Source of the DNA: Desulfovibrio desulfuricans
Lineage (GTDB): Bacteria; Desulfobacterota; Desulfovibrionia; Desulfovibrionales; Desulfovibrionaceae
Direction: 5' to 3'
Assembly: GCF_004801255.1 (NCBI RefSeq)
Contig: NZ_CP036295.1
Location: forward strand, 929,001-993,000
DNA: 64,000 bases
In this document: piece after piece, positions 63,872 to 64,000 of the stretch
How positions within the stretch are numbered: position 1 is the stretch's first letter
Layout of the letters: each line of letters begins with the position of its first letter
Notes under the pieces: model-generated
What the model was told of the DNA's origin: nothing
Databases searched by the model: none
The model's input: only the letters and a program-made list of their open reading frames with translations
Translations under genes and position numbers: made by a program

Positions 63872-64000
63872 ATGGCCGCCAAGAAAAAGACCGAAACCGC
63901 CGCCCGGCCCGCCGCCCAGGATCTGCGCTCCATGAGCGTTGAAGAACTGCGCACGGTACTTACCGAGCAGCGCCAGGAACTGATGAGCGCCCGCTTCAAG
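63872..64000 (+). CDS. rpmC: Ribosomal protein L29, N-terminal part (cut by window edge)
   Basis: The first 43 codons: a short Ala/Lys/Thr-rich start, then QDLRSMSVEELRTVLTEQRQELMSARFK, the first L29 helix. It starts right after the rplP stop and continues past the right edge. Confidence 0.93.
   Translation, partial: MAAKKKTETAARPAAQDLRSMSVEELRTVLTEQRQELMSARFK

Overview
This is a GC-rich window with compact same-strand operons and strong AAGGAG/GGAGG ribosome binding sites. It looks like chromosomal DNA of a sulfate-reducing deltaproteobacterium (Desulfovibrionaceae, close to Desulfovibrio desulfuricans). That placement is an inference from gene content: an RND pump beside YgiW proteins, an iron-type P1B ATPase cluster, a CbpA-CbpM-ClpB chaperone operon and an S10 ribosomal operon. 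It does not rest on a database match.

Layout. (1) 1-7.4 kb holds housekeeping genes: the start of a UbiA-type prenyltransferase, a MogA/MoaB-type protein, queF, murJ, an unassigned membrane protein with a possible degenerate HPt domain, ftsY, and a glycerol-dehydrogenase-like gene. A bidirectional terminator follows. (2) 7.5-11.6 kb is a minus-strand chaperone operon, cbpA-cbpM-clpB. (3) 11.8-28.9 kb is a compact short-tailed-phage cluster. Reading leftward it has a small early gene, a Mor-like activator, GH108 endolysin, 3TM holin, a DUF2730-like protein, small and large terminase, a GNAT-like protein, a small Gly-rich protein, portal, a Bbp19-like protein, scaffold, major capsid, cement protein, tail tubular A, tail fibre, tail-assembly chaperone, tail tubular B, a second GNAT-like protein and an internal virion protein. 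A divergent LexA-like S24 repressor guards it. No integrase, transposase, replication or recombination gene is visible, so a gene transfer agent (compare Dd1 of D. desulfuricans) is as good an explanation as a defective prophage. (4) 29-40.1 kb holds two secreted YgiW/BOF-type OB-fold proteins, an OmpR-type regulator and sensor kinase, and an MdtABC/MuxABC-like RND efflux system with no outer-membrane channel gene nearby. (5) 40.2-43 kb holds a PAS-GGDEF protein and a class I/II aminotransferase. (6) 43.1-47.5 kb is a metal cluster: an HMA-only protein, a P1B ATPase with Y-S-C in place of C-P-C, a YtxH-like small protein and FeoA on the minus strand, with a divergent HMA/TM protein and a small membrane protein. 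It resembles the fez (ferrosome, iron-storage organelle) loci. (7) 47.7-54.4 kb holds acs, maf, a YfcE-type phosphodiesterase, a Trm112-like protein, a PHP phosphoesterase and an Eis-like acetyltransferase. (8) 54.5-58.7 kb holds secA and a receiver-TPR protein. (9) 59.4-64 kb is the start of the S10 operon: rpsJ-rplC-rplD-rplW-rplB-rpsS-rplV-rpsC-rplP-rpmC (cut by the window end).

The two regions most worth following up are the self-contained phage-like cluster (possible gene transfer agent) and the ferrosome-like cluster. Smaller oddities include a dockerin-like Ca-binding loop in the endolysin, a Glu at the phospho-acceptor position of the receiver-TPR protein, a repeat-tailed small terminase, a Cra-like palindrome in front of the lysis/late genes, and paired palindromes flanking the divergent iron-cluster promoters.
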